A stretch of 64,000 nucleotides of DNA, taken from positions 62,001 through 126,000 of the forward strand of contig JAHHGV010000021.1 in NCBI GenBank assembly GCA_019359695.1. Direction: 5' to 3'. Positions within the stretch are counted from its first letter, which is position 1. Every line of letters begins with the position of its first letter. Source of the stretch: Brasilonema angustatum HA4187-MV1. Lineage in GTDB: Bacteria; Cyanobacteriota; Cyanobacteriia; Cyanobacteriales; Nostocaceae. The notes beneath the pieces were generated by a model. That model saw only the letters and a list, made by a program, of their open reading frames with translations, made no database searches and was not told the origin of the DNA. The position numbers and the translations under genes are program-made. Of the stretch, positions 10,878 through 20,831 are shown piece after piece.

Positions 10878-11234
10878 TCACTTGTTCAAAATAGCGCCCT
10901 TCAAACTTGAGACGCGAGCAAGTGCAGCGTTTGCGTCCTCTGGCGACACTCCACGCACAGCAACTGCATCACTCAGGTGTTTTGCAATATTATCGAAGTG
11001 TTGTTGTTGTAGATTCATACCTGTGTGTGTTGTTTCCATGGAACGACCCTTATATTGGTCTGGACCATCAAAAATCTTGGCGAAGAAAGCCACTTGTTTT
11101 TGACGCTGCTTATCCAAATCTGTATTAGCGAAAAAGTGATTGAGGGTGTTGTCAGCCATGATGCGTTTGTAGAAATCATCCACTATTTGCTCAATACCCT
11201 GTTGTCCACCAAGTTGGTCGAATAATGTGCTCAT
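10878..11234 (-). CDS. glbN: Truncated haemoglobin (cyanoglobin)
   Basis: A 118-residue group I 2/2 globin starting MSTLFDQLGG. The proximal haem histidine is His70 in ETTHTGMNL, matching GlbN numbering; the FYKRIMADNTLNHFF helix region is typical. In Nostoc commune, glbN is known between nifU and nifH and is made under nitrogen starvation; the position here is the same. It may bind O2 or NO at low oxygen near nitrogenase. An AAGGA ribosome-binding site lies just upstream of the ATG. Family and locus are firm; the precise role is not. Confidence 0.95.
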   Translation of the reverse strand: MSTLFDQLGGQQGIEQIVDDFYKRIMADNTLNHFFANTDLDKQRQKQVAFFAKIFDGPDQYKGRSMETTHTGMNLQQQHFDNIAKHLSDAVAVRGVSPEDANAALARVSSLKGAILNK

Positions 11235-11445
11235 ATCCTTTTCCTTTGAAGCGAGTTGGTTGGATACTGAAATTCGCGCACTTGAGCGCTAAAAACCTTC
11301 ACTCTTGTTGCTCAAAGCGAGTGAATTTAGCTGTCGGTTTTTAGTAGAACTCAAGGGTTGATAAGGAAGACAATGATATGAGTCAAATCCTACTTGGTGT
11401 TTCAGGGTAATGCATATTAGAGTAGACTTGTAAAGTGCGTAAGTC

Positions 11446-12351
11446 TTAAAGCAATGATGGCTCAACTGCTTCTACCACAAGGTCTTTGCTTACGCGATCG
11501 CGCAATCTAGATTCAATTGCAATCTTAAGTGTTGCTGTGCTAGCAGAACACGAACCACATGCACCTTGGAGCAGAACTTTTACAGAATCACCATCTACGT
11601 CGTACAGTTCTACGTCTCCGCCATCGGCCATCAGAACGGGTCTGACTTCTTCATCTAAGACTTTTTGAATTAGTGCAATTTTCTGCACTGGTGTCAGAGG
11701 TTTTTGGGCTTGCTGACTAGCCGTATTCCTTTTCAAGGAAGTACCTGAAGGGGCAGCAGATTCTTGCCGTACAGATTCTATTATATCATCAATCGTTGCC
11801 AAACAAGATCCGCATCCGCCACCTGCTTTGACATAATTTGTGACTTCTTCGGCGGTGGTGAGATTATTTTCTCTAATCGCACGCTTAATTTTTGTATCGC
11901 TAATGCCAAAACAAGTGCAAACTAGCGCTCCTTCATCATCGTCTTCATGAACTTCGGGAGCAATACCTCGGTAATTATAGATAGCTGCTTCTAGCGCTTC
12001 TTGTCCCATCACCGAGCAATGCATCTTTGCTTGTGGTAATCCGCCAAGATAGTTGGCAATATCTTTGTTAGTGACCTTCAGGGCTTCGTCTAGGGTTGAA
12101 CCCTGGATTAAATCTACCAAAGCTTCAGAAGATGCGATCGCACTCGTACAGCCAAAGGTTTGATAACGAGCTTCGAGGATTTTTTCAGTTGTTTCCTCAA
12201 CTTTAAGGTGTAGTCTCAGGGCATCTCCACAAGCAATGCTACCGACTTCTCCAACAGCAATTTTGATTCCAGCTTCTGTAGAGTCTTCTAATTCCCCTTG
12301 ATTTTTGGGATTGTAGAAGAGATCCATCACTTTATCTGTATAGTCCCACAT
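11446..12351 (-). CDS. nifU: Nitrogenase Fe-S scaffold protein NifU
   Basis: Three domains in 301 residues: an N-terminal IscU-like scaffold (starting MWDYTDKVMDLFYNPKN), a central 2Fe-2S domain (CTCFGIS and GGGCGSC) and a C-terminal Nfu-type domain with GACGSCSAST. NifU assembles Fe-S clusters with sulfur from NifS for NifH and for NifB-cofactor synthesis. The frame is open 31 codons further upstream, but homologues begin at MWDYTDK, so 12351 is chosen. It lies downstream of nifS on the same strand. Confidence 0.97.
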   Translation of the reverse strand: MWDYTDKVMDLFYNPKNQGELEDSTEAGIKIAVGEVGSIACGDALRLHLKVEETTEKILEARYQTFGCTSAIASSEALVDLIQGSTLDEALKVTNKDIANYLGGLPQAKMHCSVMGQEALEAAIYNYRGIAPEVHEDDDEGALVCTCFGISDTKIKRAIRENNLTTAEEVTNYVKAGGGCGSCLATIDDIIESVRQESAAPSGTSLKRNTASQQAQKPLTPVQKIALIQKVLDEEVRPVLMADGGDVELYDVDGDSVKVLLQGACGSCSASTATLKIAIESRLRDRVSKDLVVEAVEPSLL

Positions 12352-12510
12352 AGCCGATTTCAGATTTGTTGATTTTGAACTTTGGATTAGATTATTGGAA
12401 AGTTGGGGGGGTAGGGAGCTTTCTCTCGAAAAGGCAGGGGGCAAGGGAGATCAAGAGTTAATGTCCAGCACGTTCTTCCTCTGCCTCTGGTGGGTTCTCC
12501 CTGCTCTTCC

Positions 12511-13725
12511 TCATTTGCCTACACCAAGCACTGATTTTTCTTGTTGTTGCAGCCAACCGACATTATCACTCTTGAAGGGTGAGAGGGCACGTAGACGCTC
12601 TATAATGTTAGGCATGACTGCCAGAACTGCATCAATTTCGGCTTCTGTTGTGTAACGGCAAAGGCTGAAGCGAATGGAACCATGCAAGATGGTGTAGGGT
12701 AAGCCCATTGCTCGCAAAACATGAGAAGGTTCCAAAGAGCCAGAACTGCAAGCAGAACCGGATGAAGCACAAATATTGTGTTTATTTAGATGAAGGAGAA
12801 TTGCTTCACCTTCAATATATTTGAAACCAATGTTGGTGGTGTTTGGTAATCTGTATGCTGGATCACCGTTGACTTCGCAGTTGGGAATTGTGGTGATCAG
12901 AGTTTGCTCAAGGCGATCGCGTAACCGCTTCTCTCTGGCTGTCGCTTCTTCTAGATGTAATAATTCTAGTTCAGCTGCTTTGCCTAAAGCAACAACTCCT
13001 GGAACATTTTCTGTTCCTGCTCTTCTACCGCGCTGTTGTCCTCCGCCGATAATCATAGGACGGAACCGAACTCCGCGTCGTAGATACAATGCACCAATTC
13101 CTTTCGGTGCATGCATTTTATGACCAGATAGAGTGAGCATATCAATGGTGCTCGTCTTCATATTCATGGGAATTTTACCCACAGCTTGCACCGCATCGAC
13201 ATGGAAGAGTGCGCCACTTTCTTTTACGCGCAACCCAATCTGCTCAATTGGGAAAACCGTACCGGTTTCGTTATTGGCATACATAATTGTCACTAGGGCA
13301 GTATTGCCTGTCAATGAGGCTTCCAGTTCATTTAAATCCAACTGCCCTTGACGATTCACTGATAGATAGGTGACAGAATAACCTTGAGTTTCCAGCTGTT
13401 GGCAGACATTCAGCACTGCTGGGTGTTCAACTTGTGTCGTGATGATGTGTCGCTTTTGGGGTTGTGCCAAAAGTGCTGCACGAATAGCGGCGTTATCTCC
13501 CTCAGTTCCTCCACTGGTAAAGATAATTTCTGATTCATCAGCACCCAACAAAGCAGCAACTTGTTCTCGTGCAAGTCTTACTGCTTTACCAACTTGCCCA
13601 CCAAAGGTGTGCATACTGGAGGGATTGCCGTAATAATCGCTGAAGTAGGGCAGCATCGCCTCTACAATTGCTGGGTCTACCTTGGTGGTGGCGTTATTGT
13701 CTAGATATATGCAGTCTTTGTGCAT
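12511..13725 (-). CDS. nifS: Cysteine desulfurase NifS
   Basis: PLP-dependent cysteine desulfurase, about 404 residues, that delivers sulfur to NifU. Visible motifs are YLDNNATT at the N-terminus, the PLP lysine in LSGHKMHAPKG and the catalytic-cysteine loop SSGSACSSGSLEPSHVL. The ATG at 13725 (MHKDCIYLDNN) is preferred over an in-frame TTG three codons upstream. It lies between fdxN and nifU; the spacer to nifU (159 bp) is GC-rich with no gene seen. Confidence 0.97.
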   Translation of the reverse strand: MHKDCIYLDNNATTKVDPAIVEAMLPYFSDYYGNPSSMHTFGGQVGKAVRLAREQVAALLGADESEIIFTSGGTEGDNAAIRAALLAQPQKRHIITTQVEHPAVLNVCQQLETQGYSVTYLSVNRQGQLDLNELEASLTGNTALVTIMYANNETGTVFPIEQIGLRVKESGALFHVDAVQAVGKIPMNMKTSTIDMLTLSGHKMHAPKGIGALYLRRGVRFRPMIIGGGQQRGRRAGTENVPGVVALGKAAELELLHLEEATAREKRLRDRLEQTLITTIPNCEVNGDPAYRLPNTTNIGFKYIEGEAILLHLNKHNICASSGSACSSGSLEPSHVLRAMGLPYTILHGSIRFSLCRYTTEAEIDAVLAVMPNIIERLRALSPFKSDNVGWLQQQEKSVLGVGK

Positions 13726-13928
13726 TGCTTCCAATCTAATTTGATTACAACCAAAAATTTATGAAAATCTGTATAAGATATCGGTTAAACAGTTATCAGT
13801 GAACAATTGATGATTGATGATTGATAACCCTATGCCTAACGCCACACCTTACGGTGAGTCCAGCGCTGGCTCTCCAACGCAATGGCTCCCCTCCTGCAGC
13901 ACTGGCTCACTGATAACTGTTTACTGGT
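13726..13928. repeat. fdxN-nifS spacer with dispersed repeat
   Basis: About 200 bp. It holds heptamer-like TGATGAT repeats (13808-13826) and a GC-rich unit (about 13836-13905: CACCTTACGGTGAGTCCAGC, then ACGCAATGGCTCC and GCACTGGCTC). The unit belongs to the family also seen near 28,700, 32,130, 56,250 and 58,150. Confidence 0.55.
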
Positions 13929-14276
13929 TCAAGCTTTTACTTTTGATGTTTGATGTTTCTGAACTTGTTCAGAGAATTTTTGGGAATAAAAGTTAAACCA
14001 GTTGTCCCAATATTCTTCTTTTTTTGTTAGTTTTGTTATGAGTCTATTGTAAGTATCAAACCAGGATTCCCAGTAATCTCCACGTTCTTTGACGCAACCA
14101 TCGCAGGTGGGACAACCAGCCGCACACTGAGGGACACTATAAGTCGTATTATCACAGTTTGTGCAGAGGTTTGGGTCAATCCAGTGACGACCGTCAACTA
14201 TTTTGACTGCACCAGTGGGACAGGCAGAAAGACATAATTTGCAGGAAATGCACTTGCTGGTAATTTTGTAAGCCAT
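13929..14276 (-). CDS. fdxN: Ferredoxin-like protein FdxN
   Basis: A 115-residue bacterial-type 4Fe-4S ferredoxin. The first cluster motif is CISCKLCLSACP; the second cysteine group is spread through NLCTNCDNTTYSVPQCAAGCP. It ends in an acidic/aromatic extension with two similar YW-(E/D)-(S/N)-WF segments. In heterocystous cyanobacteria fdxN lies between nifB and nifS, and in Anabaena PCC 7120 it is split by the fdxN element; here it is continuous. It probably feeds electrons to NifB or related Fe-S steps. Confidence 0.95.
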   Translation of the reverse strand: MAYKITSKCISCKLCLSACPTGAVKIVDGRHWIDPNLCTNCDNTTYSVPQCAAGCPTCDGCVKERGDYWESWFDTYNRLITKLTKKEEYWDNWFNFYSQKFSEQVQKHQTSKVKA

Positions 14277-14444
14277 GACTATTCCCCTTACTATCTTATA
14301 AATTGTGGATTGGGAATTGGGTAGTGAGTACTAGATATTGGGTAATGGAGAGAAGGAAAAGTGAAAAGTTAAAAGTTAAAAATTCCTCAGATTTCTAACT
14401 TTTGACTTTTGACTCTATCCTTCAAGAAGCCGCCCAAATGGCGT

Positions 14445-15998
14445 CTACACTTCGTTCAAGGGCATGTTTTTGACCTTTTCGTTCCCTTGTTCCTGAAGAT
14501 ATTGCTGATAAAAATCTAAAGCAACCGTCTCAATCACATCGTAGGATTCAACCGTCTGAATTCCGAGTTTTTGCAATTTCTCTTTGGGACTATCACCCAT
14601 TTTCGAGACCAATACTGCTTTGCAATCAGCTATTGTTTGAATGATATTTTCTAAAGTGGCTTTCTCGCCGTATCCACCTTGACAATAATGGTCAACTTTG
14701 CGATGTCCAACAAAAGAAACTTTATTGGCATCAACTTCATAAATCTGAAATTCCTTGGCATGACCAAAGTGCTGGTTAACCAATCCACCACCTTTAGTGG
14801 CGACTGCAACTAAGATTTTTGGACTATTTTCTACCGATGCGCCATTAATCGTCTCTACAGCAGTGAGAGCCTTTTCTTTGGCTACTTTCAGTTCTTCTTT
14901 AAACTTCTCAATTCCTGCATGAACTTCTTGACGTTTTTCCAGATCGTATTCTGAAGTCATTTCCATGAATTTATCCTTAGTAAATTCCTGGCTGCGGTCT
15001 TCACCCAAAAGACCAACTGCATCAGCACGACACTGACGGCAATGACGCATCATCTTCATGTTACCAGCGCAATTATCTTGCACAACCTTCACTTCTTTTG
15101 GTGTGGGACCGCGCTGACCAGTCAATCCAAAGTGGGTGCCGTGTTCTGGTGCAGAAATCAGCGGCATAATATTGTGAAGGAATGCGCCTTTGGAGCGAAT
15201 GACCTGATTCACCTCTGTCAGGTGCTGATCATTAATACCCGGAATCATCACCGAGTTGACTTTGCACAAAATATCAGCTTCTTTGAGGGCTTGCAATCCT
15301 TCCATCTGCTTTTCGTGCAGAATTTTTGCTCCTTCGATGCCTCTATAACGCTTACGGTTGTAGTGAACCCAAGAATAAATTTTTGCCCCGATTTCTGGGT
15401 CTATCATGTTAATAGTCATTGTAACATGATCTATGTTGAGTTGTTTAATGCGATCAACATACTCAGGCAGCATTAAACCGTTAGTTGACAGACAAAGCTT
15501 AATATCTGGCGCTTTTTCTGCAATCAACTCAAAAGTGCGGAAAGTTTTCTCTGGATTTGCTAATGGATCGCCAGGACCTGCAATTCCCAACACCGTTAAT
15601 TGAGGAATCTTGCCTGCAATCACTAAAGCTTTGTGTGCTGCTTCTTCTGGGGTTAGCAGTTCACTCACCACTCCAGGACGACTCTCGTTAGCGCAGTCGT
15701 ATTTACGATTGCAGTAGTTGCATTGAATATTGCAAGCAGGGGCAACTGCAACGTGCAACCTTGCATAGTGGTGATGGGCTTCTTCACTGTAGCAGGGATG
15801 CTGGGCAATCCGTTGTTTCAGCTTTTCGTCCATTTCCACAGTGGCGCTGCTATCATCGTTGCATCCGCCGCAACCGCTGGATTTTGCTTTGGTTGGAGTG
15901 GATTCTGTTACTACTGGGGTAACGAGTCCTGTAAACTGTTGTGTCATTGAATTTCGCAAAAGGTCAGGTACTAACGTTGCCACCGTGGAAGATGCCAT
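14445..15998 (-). CDS. nifB: FeMo-cofactor biosynthesis protein NifB
   Basis: Radical-SAM enzyme, about 517 residues, that builds the NifB-co [8Fe-9S-C] precursor. The radical-SAM triad is in [14 protein letters not shown]; further conserved cysteines occur in [13 protein letters not shown]; the C-terminal NifX-like domain starts near [21 protein letters not shown]. The N-terminus carries GCGGCND, ahead of the SAM core. Start is uncertain: ATG 15998, GTG 16004 or ATG 15947; none has a strong ribosome-binding site. It is the first gene of the minus-strand nif operon. Confidence 0.96.
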   Translation of the reverse strand: MASSTVATLVPDLLRNSMTQQFTGLVTPVVTESTPTKAKSSGCGGCNDDSSATVEMDEKLKQRIAQHPCYSEEAHHHYARLHVAVAPACNIQCNYCNRKYDCANESRPGVVSELLTPEEAAHKALVIAGKIPQLTVLGIAGPGDPLANPEKTFRTFELIAEKAPDIKLCLSTNGLMLPEYVDRIKQLNIDHVTMTINMIDPEIGAKIYSWVHYNRKRYRGIEGAKILHEKQMEGLQALKEADILCKVNSVMIPGINDQHLTEVNQVIRSKGAFLHNIMPLISAPEHGTHFGLTGQRGPTPKEVKVVQDNCAGNMKMMRHCRQCRADAVGLLGEDRSQEFTKDKFMEMTSEYDLEKRQEVHAGIEKFKEELKVAKEKALTAVETINGASVENSPKILVAVATKGGGLVNQHFGHAKEFQIYEVDANKVSFVGHRKVDHYCQGGYGEKATLENIIQTIADCKAVLVSKMGDSPKEKLQKLGIQTVESYDVIETVALDFYQQYLQEQGNEKVKNMPLNEV

Positions 15999-17267
15999 AG
16001 CCACTCTGTTGAGTTAAGAATCGAAGCCGCGTCTTGTACTTGCGCTGTTTACCCAAAGTTTTTAAGGGCTGGTAGTGTGTCAACGCTTTTTGACTTAAGG
16101 GAAGCGGGTAAAGGCGCGACTTCTGTTCACAGGGGCATGGTGCTATCTCATCCCTCCACTCACTCACTGCGCTGTTTGTGTTTGCGCTTTAAGTGTTGGC
16201 GATATAAGTTTTATATCAGTTGTCTTGAATAAGGGCAGCGCTTGTGGTCTGGATAGAATTTATTGGATTGATTAGAATTGTACTCAATACTAAAAACCTT
16301 TACCCTTTATGCATTTGAGGAGTCACAAAAATTTTTTATGGGTAGGGGAACTAGAATTTTTTGGTTGGGGTTCGAGTATTTATGGAAGTGGGGACAAGTA
16401 TTTCTGTACTCATACAAAAACCAATCCCTGCAAGGACTTGAGCGCAATCTTAGCTTTTTTTTTCGGTTTTTCACCTTGTACTCAAAGGGTGGTGAAATAA
16501 TATCTAGAGCATTGCCTGAAGAGAAAAAAATTCTGATTTTGGAAATCTGGAGCAGATCAAGGAGCGCTACTCCAGAAATTTGCGAAATTCAATTCTGTAT
16601 ACAGAATATCATTCTTTGGGAAGAAAAAATGCCATTCAAGTTTTTTTAATATTTAGTTGGTATTTAGTTGGTATACCGATCTTTGCTAGATATTGATAGG
16701 CTTTCCCTGATAAATTTCGGCTAGCTTTCAGGCGTAATCAAGAAAAATAAGGTTTCTTACCCAGTTGATTTGACCGATTAATAGAATAATATCTCAACTA
16801 ACGGAGTTTGAACAAGTAAAATCTGGAATAAAGATATCTTTGAACATAATTTGGTCTCAAGTCAAGAAAATCATGATTATTGGTTCTGGAGGTGCACGTA
16901 AATCTACCCTTTCTTTCAAGAAACACAGGAGTGTAAGGGTGTAGGGGTGTAGGGGTGTAGGGGAGCCAGTACTTGATGAGGGTCTCCCCACCTAGGTATC
17001 TGGTGAGACCAGCGCGAATGACGGCTTTCCCGACAGAGGCGACTGGCGTATGCGCTTTGCGCACGCCCAGAGGTCTAAAGCGCAGCGAGACCGTTCGGCC
17101 ACCAAAAGCAGTCAGGCAGTTTTTACAAGATATTTCTCGTTCTTTGGCTTCGGCAGAGAATGCCCAATAGATGCAGGGTGAAAAGCTACCAACACCATAC
17201 TCTCGTTACACTGAGAAAAAATATTGTCCTAATTCTGCCCAAAAATCAGGGTACCAAGAGTAAAACT
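15999..17267. other. Spacer upstream of nifB
   Basis: About 1.27 kb with no gene I can support. It must contain the nifB promoter, but no NtcA box (GTA-N8-TAC) was found. The middle (16,270-16,850) is AT-rich. From 16,931 there are GGTGTAG tandem repeats followed by a dispersed GC-rich repeat. Confidence 0.5.
16931..17110. repeat. GGTGTAG tandem repeats plus dispersed repeat unit
   Basis: GGGTGTAG-type units repeat at 16931-16962. They are followed by GGGAGCCAGTACTTGATGAG (16961-16980), GCGAATGACGGCTTTCCCGA and a block through GCGTATGCGC/GCGCACGC. The same phrases recur at 58,021-58,092 and 56,070-56,180, which defines a dispersed repeat family. Confidence 0.7.
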
Positions 17268-18212
17268 ATGAAAGCAGTAGTTATCCGTCGATATGGCTCT
17301 CCTGAGGTGTTTCAGTACGAAGATGTAGAACCTCCAAAAATTAAACCCAATCAGTTACTTGTCAAAGTTCATGCGACTTGCGTTAATCCCGTTGATTGGA
17401 AAATGCGCAAAGGAATGTTGAAATTTATCACGGGTAACAAATTTCCCATGATTATAGGGTTTGATTTGTCGGGAGAAGTTATAGAAGTTGGTTCTCAAGT
17501 TACGCAATTCAAGGTAGGAGACGTTATCTACGGCTCTATTAGTCCATTGGGGGGAGCTTATGCAGAATTTGCAGCCGTTCCAGAAAAGAATGCTGCTCTT
17601 AAACCAACAAACATGACTTATGAAGAAGCAGCCTCTATTCCCGTAGCAGCACTCACTGCACTGCAAGGGCTGCGAGATTTGGGGAACATTCAACCAAATC
17701 AAAAGGTTCTTGTGAATGGCGGTTCTGGTGGTGTGGGTATTTTTGCAGTGCAAATTGCTAAAGCTTTAGGCGCACAAGTAACGGCAGTTTGCAGTACAAA
17801 AAATATTGATTTTGTAAAATCTTTGGGAGCAGACCAGATAATCGACTATACACAACAAGACTTCACCCAAGAATTAGGGCAGTACGACATCATTTTGGAT
17901 GCAGTTGCTAAGCAGTCCTTTTCTGGTTGTAAACAAGCTCTAAAACCAAATGGAATTTACGTGACGACACTCCCTAGCCTTGAAAGCTTTGTCCAGATTA
18001 TCTTGACAGCGCTGATTCCTGGTAAAAAAGCTAAATTTATCCTTGAAAGACCTAATACTCAGGACTTAGTTTACCTCAAAGAGTTGATTTCGGCTGGTAA
18101 AATTCGCTCAGTGATTGATCGCACCTACCCTCTACAAGAACTCGCCGCCGCTCATACATATAGCGAAACAGAGCGAGCAGTAGGTAAAATTGCCATTACC
18201 GTTGCGAATTAA
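17268..18212 (+). CDS. NAD(P)-dependent quinone oxidoreductase / alcohol dehydrogenase-like (MDR superfamily)
   Basis: A 314-residue zinc-independent medium-chain reductase. The GroES-like N-terminal half is followed by a Rossmann half with NGGSGGVGIFAVQIAKALGA, the quinone-oxidoreductase nucleotide-binding motif. No structural-zinc cysteine cluster is visible. ATG 17268 (MKAVVIRRYGSPEVF) matches the family start; the frame stays open further upstream into repeat-derived sequence. It lies between the nifB promoter region and nifP, in divergent orientation to nifB, with its own terminator. No nitrogen-fixation role is evident; the substrate is unknown. Confidence 0.85.
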   Translation: MKAVVIRRYGSPEVFQYEDVEPPKIKPNQLLVKVHATCVNPVDWKMRKGMLKFITGNKFPMIIGFDLSGEVIEVGSQVTQFKVGDVIYGSISPLGGAYAEFAAVPEKNAALKPTNMTYEEAASIPVAALTALQGLRDLGNIQPNQKVLVNGGSGGVGIFAVQIAKALGAQVTAVCSTKNIDFVKSLGADQIIDYTQQDFTQELGQYDIILDAVAKQSFSGCKQALKPNGIYVTTLPSLESFVQIILTALIPGKKAKFILERPNTQDLVYLKELISAGKIRSVIDRTYPLQELAAAHTYSETERAVGKIAITVAN

Positions 18213-18266
18213 TGTGTGGAACTTTTGTGGGAATTCTTAAAATAACAGTCGAAAATTGTACTAGAC

Positions 18267-18289
18267 AAGCCTGCATTTGCAGGCTTTTT
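18267..18289 (+). terminator. Rho-independent terminator after the oxidoreductase gene
   Basis: AAGCCTGCA (18267-18275) pairs with TGCAGGCTT (18278-18286), followed by a short T-run. It ends the oxidoreductase transcript 55 bases after the stop. Confidence 0.75.
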
Positions 18290-18870
18290 CATTTCGAGAA
18301 GATGCAGAAAAAGCATAAAGATATTGCTTTTTCTTATATAAAACACTCAAAATTCTTATCCAAAGGGATAAAATAGATTTAACCGTTAATCAAACTACAA
18401 TTGTAAATACATAAAATAGTATCTGCACTTACAGATAAAAACCATCAGATAAAATAGTAAAACTTGTCTTTTTTCAATTGTAGGAATACTATAATAAATA
18501 GTAATTGCATATACAGAACTTTTGCATATAGCTCTTTCGTCTTATGTCTGAGTACAGATGAAATCTTGTTAATTTATGCGAAAATTTATTGCCTAAACAG
18601 CAGAAAAGTCTTATGGCAAGCCAATTGCTATTGAGTACAAAAATACTTAATCCTCTCCCCCATAAATTCAAGTACCCTGATCCTGGAAATACTAGTACCC
18701 CTACCCCAAGACAAATTTTAAATTTCCATTAAATCAAGGTTCACACACACTTGAGTACAGCTTTAATCAATTCAATAAATTCAATCGGCGTTAGAGACAC
18801 AGCCATCTTTGCAAATACCTGATATAAGCAGAGAATATAGCACACCGCTATTTTCATTCCTGCAAAACCG
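18290..18870. other. AT-rich spacer upstream of nifP
   Basis: About 580 bp of AT-rich sequence with no supported gene. It presumably holds the promoter of the nifP-nifVZT group; no specific box could be assigned. Confidence 0.45.
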
Positions 18871-19635
18871 ATGCAACAGCCCTTCGACTCTATCAGGAAT
18901 TTAAAAATTGCAAAAATGCTGGGCGACAATCCACACTGGCTTTTTGCTATACTTTCTGGTGTTTATTTTGAGCCGCTATTAACTGATTTTCGCATCATAT
19001 TTGAGCGAGATCCAGCAGCACGCAATTGGCTAGAGGTACTGTTTTGTTACCCTGGATTCCACGCACTATGTTTGCACCGGCTTGCTCATTCGTTGCACAG
19101 TCGTGGAGTGGTTTTTATCCCCCGCTTGATTTCTCACTTAGGACGGTTTCTGACAGGAATTGAAATTCATCCGGATGCGGAGATTGGTAAGGGTGTGTTT
19201 ATCGACCACGGTATGGGTATTGTCATTGGCGAAACTGCTATCGTTGGCGACAATACGCTGATTTACCAAGGTGTAACCCTTGGTGGAACTGGAAAACAAA
19301 GTGGTAAGCGCCATCCTACCTTGGGGAAAAACGTTGTTGTAGGGGCGGGTGCAAAAGTTTTGGGCAATATTGAGATAGGCGATCGCGTCCGTGTCGGTGC
19401 AGGTTCCATTGTTTTACGCGATGTTCCACCAGATTCCACTGTTGTGGGAGTTCCAGGACGGATTGTTTCTCGCAAGCAAAATGAACAGCTCTCCCCCCTA
19501 GAACACGCAAAACTACCCGATTTAGAAGCGAGTGTCATTCGCTCTTTGCTGGAACGTATTGAGCAACTCGAACAAAAGCTACAAACTTTTACAAATCAGA
19601 AAACGAAAAAAGAATTGGTGACAAAGGAACGTTAA
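18871..19635 (+). CDS. nifP: Serine O-acetyltransferase (nif-associated)
   Basis: A 254-residue CysE-type enzyme making O-acetylserine from serine and acetyl-CoA, which supports cysteine supply for Fe-S cluster assembly. The left-handed beta-helix hexapeptide repeats are clear ([21 protein letters not shown], then [17 protein letters not shown] and VVGVPGRIV). The catalytic His lies in the [11 protein letters not shown] region. The position next to nifV/nifZ/nifT favours the nifP paralogue over housekeeping cysE. ATG 18871 is used; ATG 18916 is a possible alternative start. Confidence 0.88.
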   Translation: MQQPFDSIRNLKIAKMLGDNPHWLFAILSGVYFEPLLTDFRIIFERDPAARNWLEVLFCYPGFHALCLHRLAHSLHSRGVVFIPRLISHLGRFLTGIEIHPDAEIGKGVFIDHGMGIVIGETAIVGDNTLIYQGVTLGGTGKQSGKRHPTLGKNVVVGAGAKVLGNIEIGDRVRVGAGSIVLRDVPPDSTVVGVPGRIVSRKQNEQLSPLEHAKLPDLEASVIRSLLERIEQLEQKLQTFTNQKTKKELVTKER

Positions 19636-19637
19636 CT

Positions 19638-19883
19638 ATGTTGCAATCGTGTAGTTTCCAAGCCTCAGGCGAGCATATTGTGCAGATCCCCGTGAGCGAT
19701 CGCAGGCAAATCTGTCACCGCTTGCAAGAATTAATGATCAACTGTTGGTGTCATCCTGATGGTTCTTTGCGGGTACAAGTGAATAGTTGTCTGACAGCTA
19801 TTCTTGTCCGCAGTACCGTACTGCAATTTATGGGAAGTCGCCAAGAATTAATCGATTGGCTAGAAAAATGTTGGCAGGTTTAA
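19638..19883 (+). CDS. Conserved small protein downstream of nifP
   Basis: An 81-residue protein starting 2 bp after the nifP stop, so almost surely co-transcribed and translationally coupled. It has three cysteines early on (CSF, ICHR, CWCH) and no membrane segment. I recognise no functional family. Comparable small genes sit between nifP and nifV in other Nostocales, which supports a real gene but gives no role. Confidence 0.7.
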   Translation: MLQSCSFQASGEHIVQIPVSDRRQICHRLQELMINCWCHPDGSLRVQVNSCLTAILVRSTVLQFMGSRQELIDWLEKCWQV

Positions 19884-20102
19884 ATTTTTGAGGATTTTAA
19901 TTTGAGATCAGCAAGCCTGAAAACAGGCGTGAGGTGTGAAAAGAAGTATGAAGGGTTAGGTTGACGTTCAGGTGTTAAAATTTTTCTTTTACCCTACTAG
20001 AAGGGGTACGGGGGTTTCTCCCGCCCTGGGAAAGTATCTGTAGCGTCTACATCCTTTATCCTTATACCTTTATACTTTATAGTTTTGGTAAAACTTTCTC
20101 TT

Positions 20103-20300
20103 ATGGCAAACCATCAAACTCATGTAAAATTTATTGATTTTTTAGAAAAGGAATTTGCACTTTCAACTGTGGACATTTCTGTAGCATTACGTAAACATGA
20201 GTTAGATAATAGTCCTTTATCAATGCTTCTTTGGCAGTATGGCTTAGTTGACATAGAACAGCTTGAACGCATTTTAGATTGGCTAGAAGACCAATGTTAA
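20103..20300 (+). CDS. DUF2949-type small protein
   Basis: A 65-residue acidic helical protein (FIDFLEKEF; LLWQYGLVDIEQLERILDWLE). The pattern resembles the cyanobacterial DUF2949 family. ATG 20103 is preferred over an in-frame TTG at 20085. It lies between the nifP pair and nifV on the same strand. Function unknown. Confidence 0.65.
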   Translation: MANHQTHVKFIDFLEKEFALSTVDISVALRKHELDNSPLSMLLWQYGLVDIEQLERILDWLEDQC

Positions 20301-20434
20301 ACAATTCAAATTTTAGCTGATATAAATCAGCAGCAATCATTAAAATATTCAAGACTTAAGAAGACTGTAGAAATTCCAATTTGCAGTCAAAATGACAATA
20401 GAAAAATCTTGAATAACTTTAGGAGGATATGACG

Positions 20435-20554
20435 ATGATTTCTAGCTTAATAGCCGGATTGGGCATTCTAGTGTTTTCCGGGCTTGCGAATACATATCTC
20501 AGTCATATGCTATTTGGTGAGACAGAATCCCCACCAGATAATAACAATTTGTAG
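20435..20554 (+). CDS. Small membrane protein (39 aa)
   Basis: A 39-codon frame beginning MISSLIAGLGILVF, with one hydrophobic helix (about residues 3-19) and a polar tail ending ESPPDNNNL. A strong AGGAGG at 20421-20426 lies 8 bases before the ATG at 20435; another ATG at 20429 is too close to it. The ideal ribosome-binding site and transmembrane segment argue for a real gene inside the nifP-nifV interval. Homology unknown to me. Confidence 0.6.
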   Translation: MISSLIAGLGILVFSGLANTYLSHMLFGETESPPDNNNL

Positions 20555-20831
20555 TTGATACCAAATTCTTGTTTGATGGCATACAGATAGAGCAAGAATT
20601 ATCAATTATCAATAGTGATATTTGGGTGAAAAGCCAAAATACAACAATCAAAATATTCCTATAATTCATGGAATAGATTTGACAACACAAGAGTGATTCA
20701 TCTCCGTGTAAATTTACTTGCATTAGATTCCAGATAAACCGAAATCACCAAAAAAAGATTCTCGGTTCTGACCCTAATAAGTCTGAGTTCAATGCTTGTC
20801 ATCATTCATCATTTTCTCAGAGGTATTTAAG

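Noticed and set aside
16278-16649. 123-codon frame upstream of nifB
   Set aside because: Phe-rich, low-complexity translation of AT-rich DNA; no ribosome-binding site or family.
17268-18212. Oxidoreductase as a nif-related gene
   Set aside because: It has its own terminator and belongs to a generic MDR family; position alone is insufficient.
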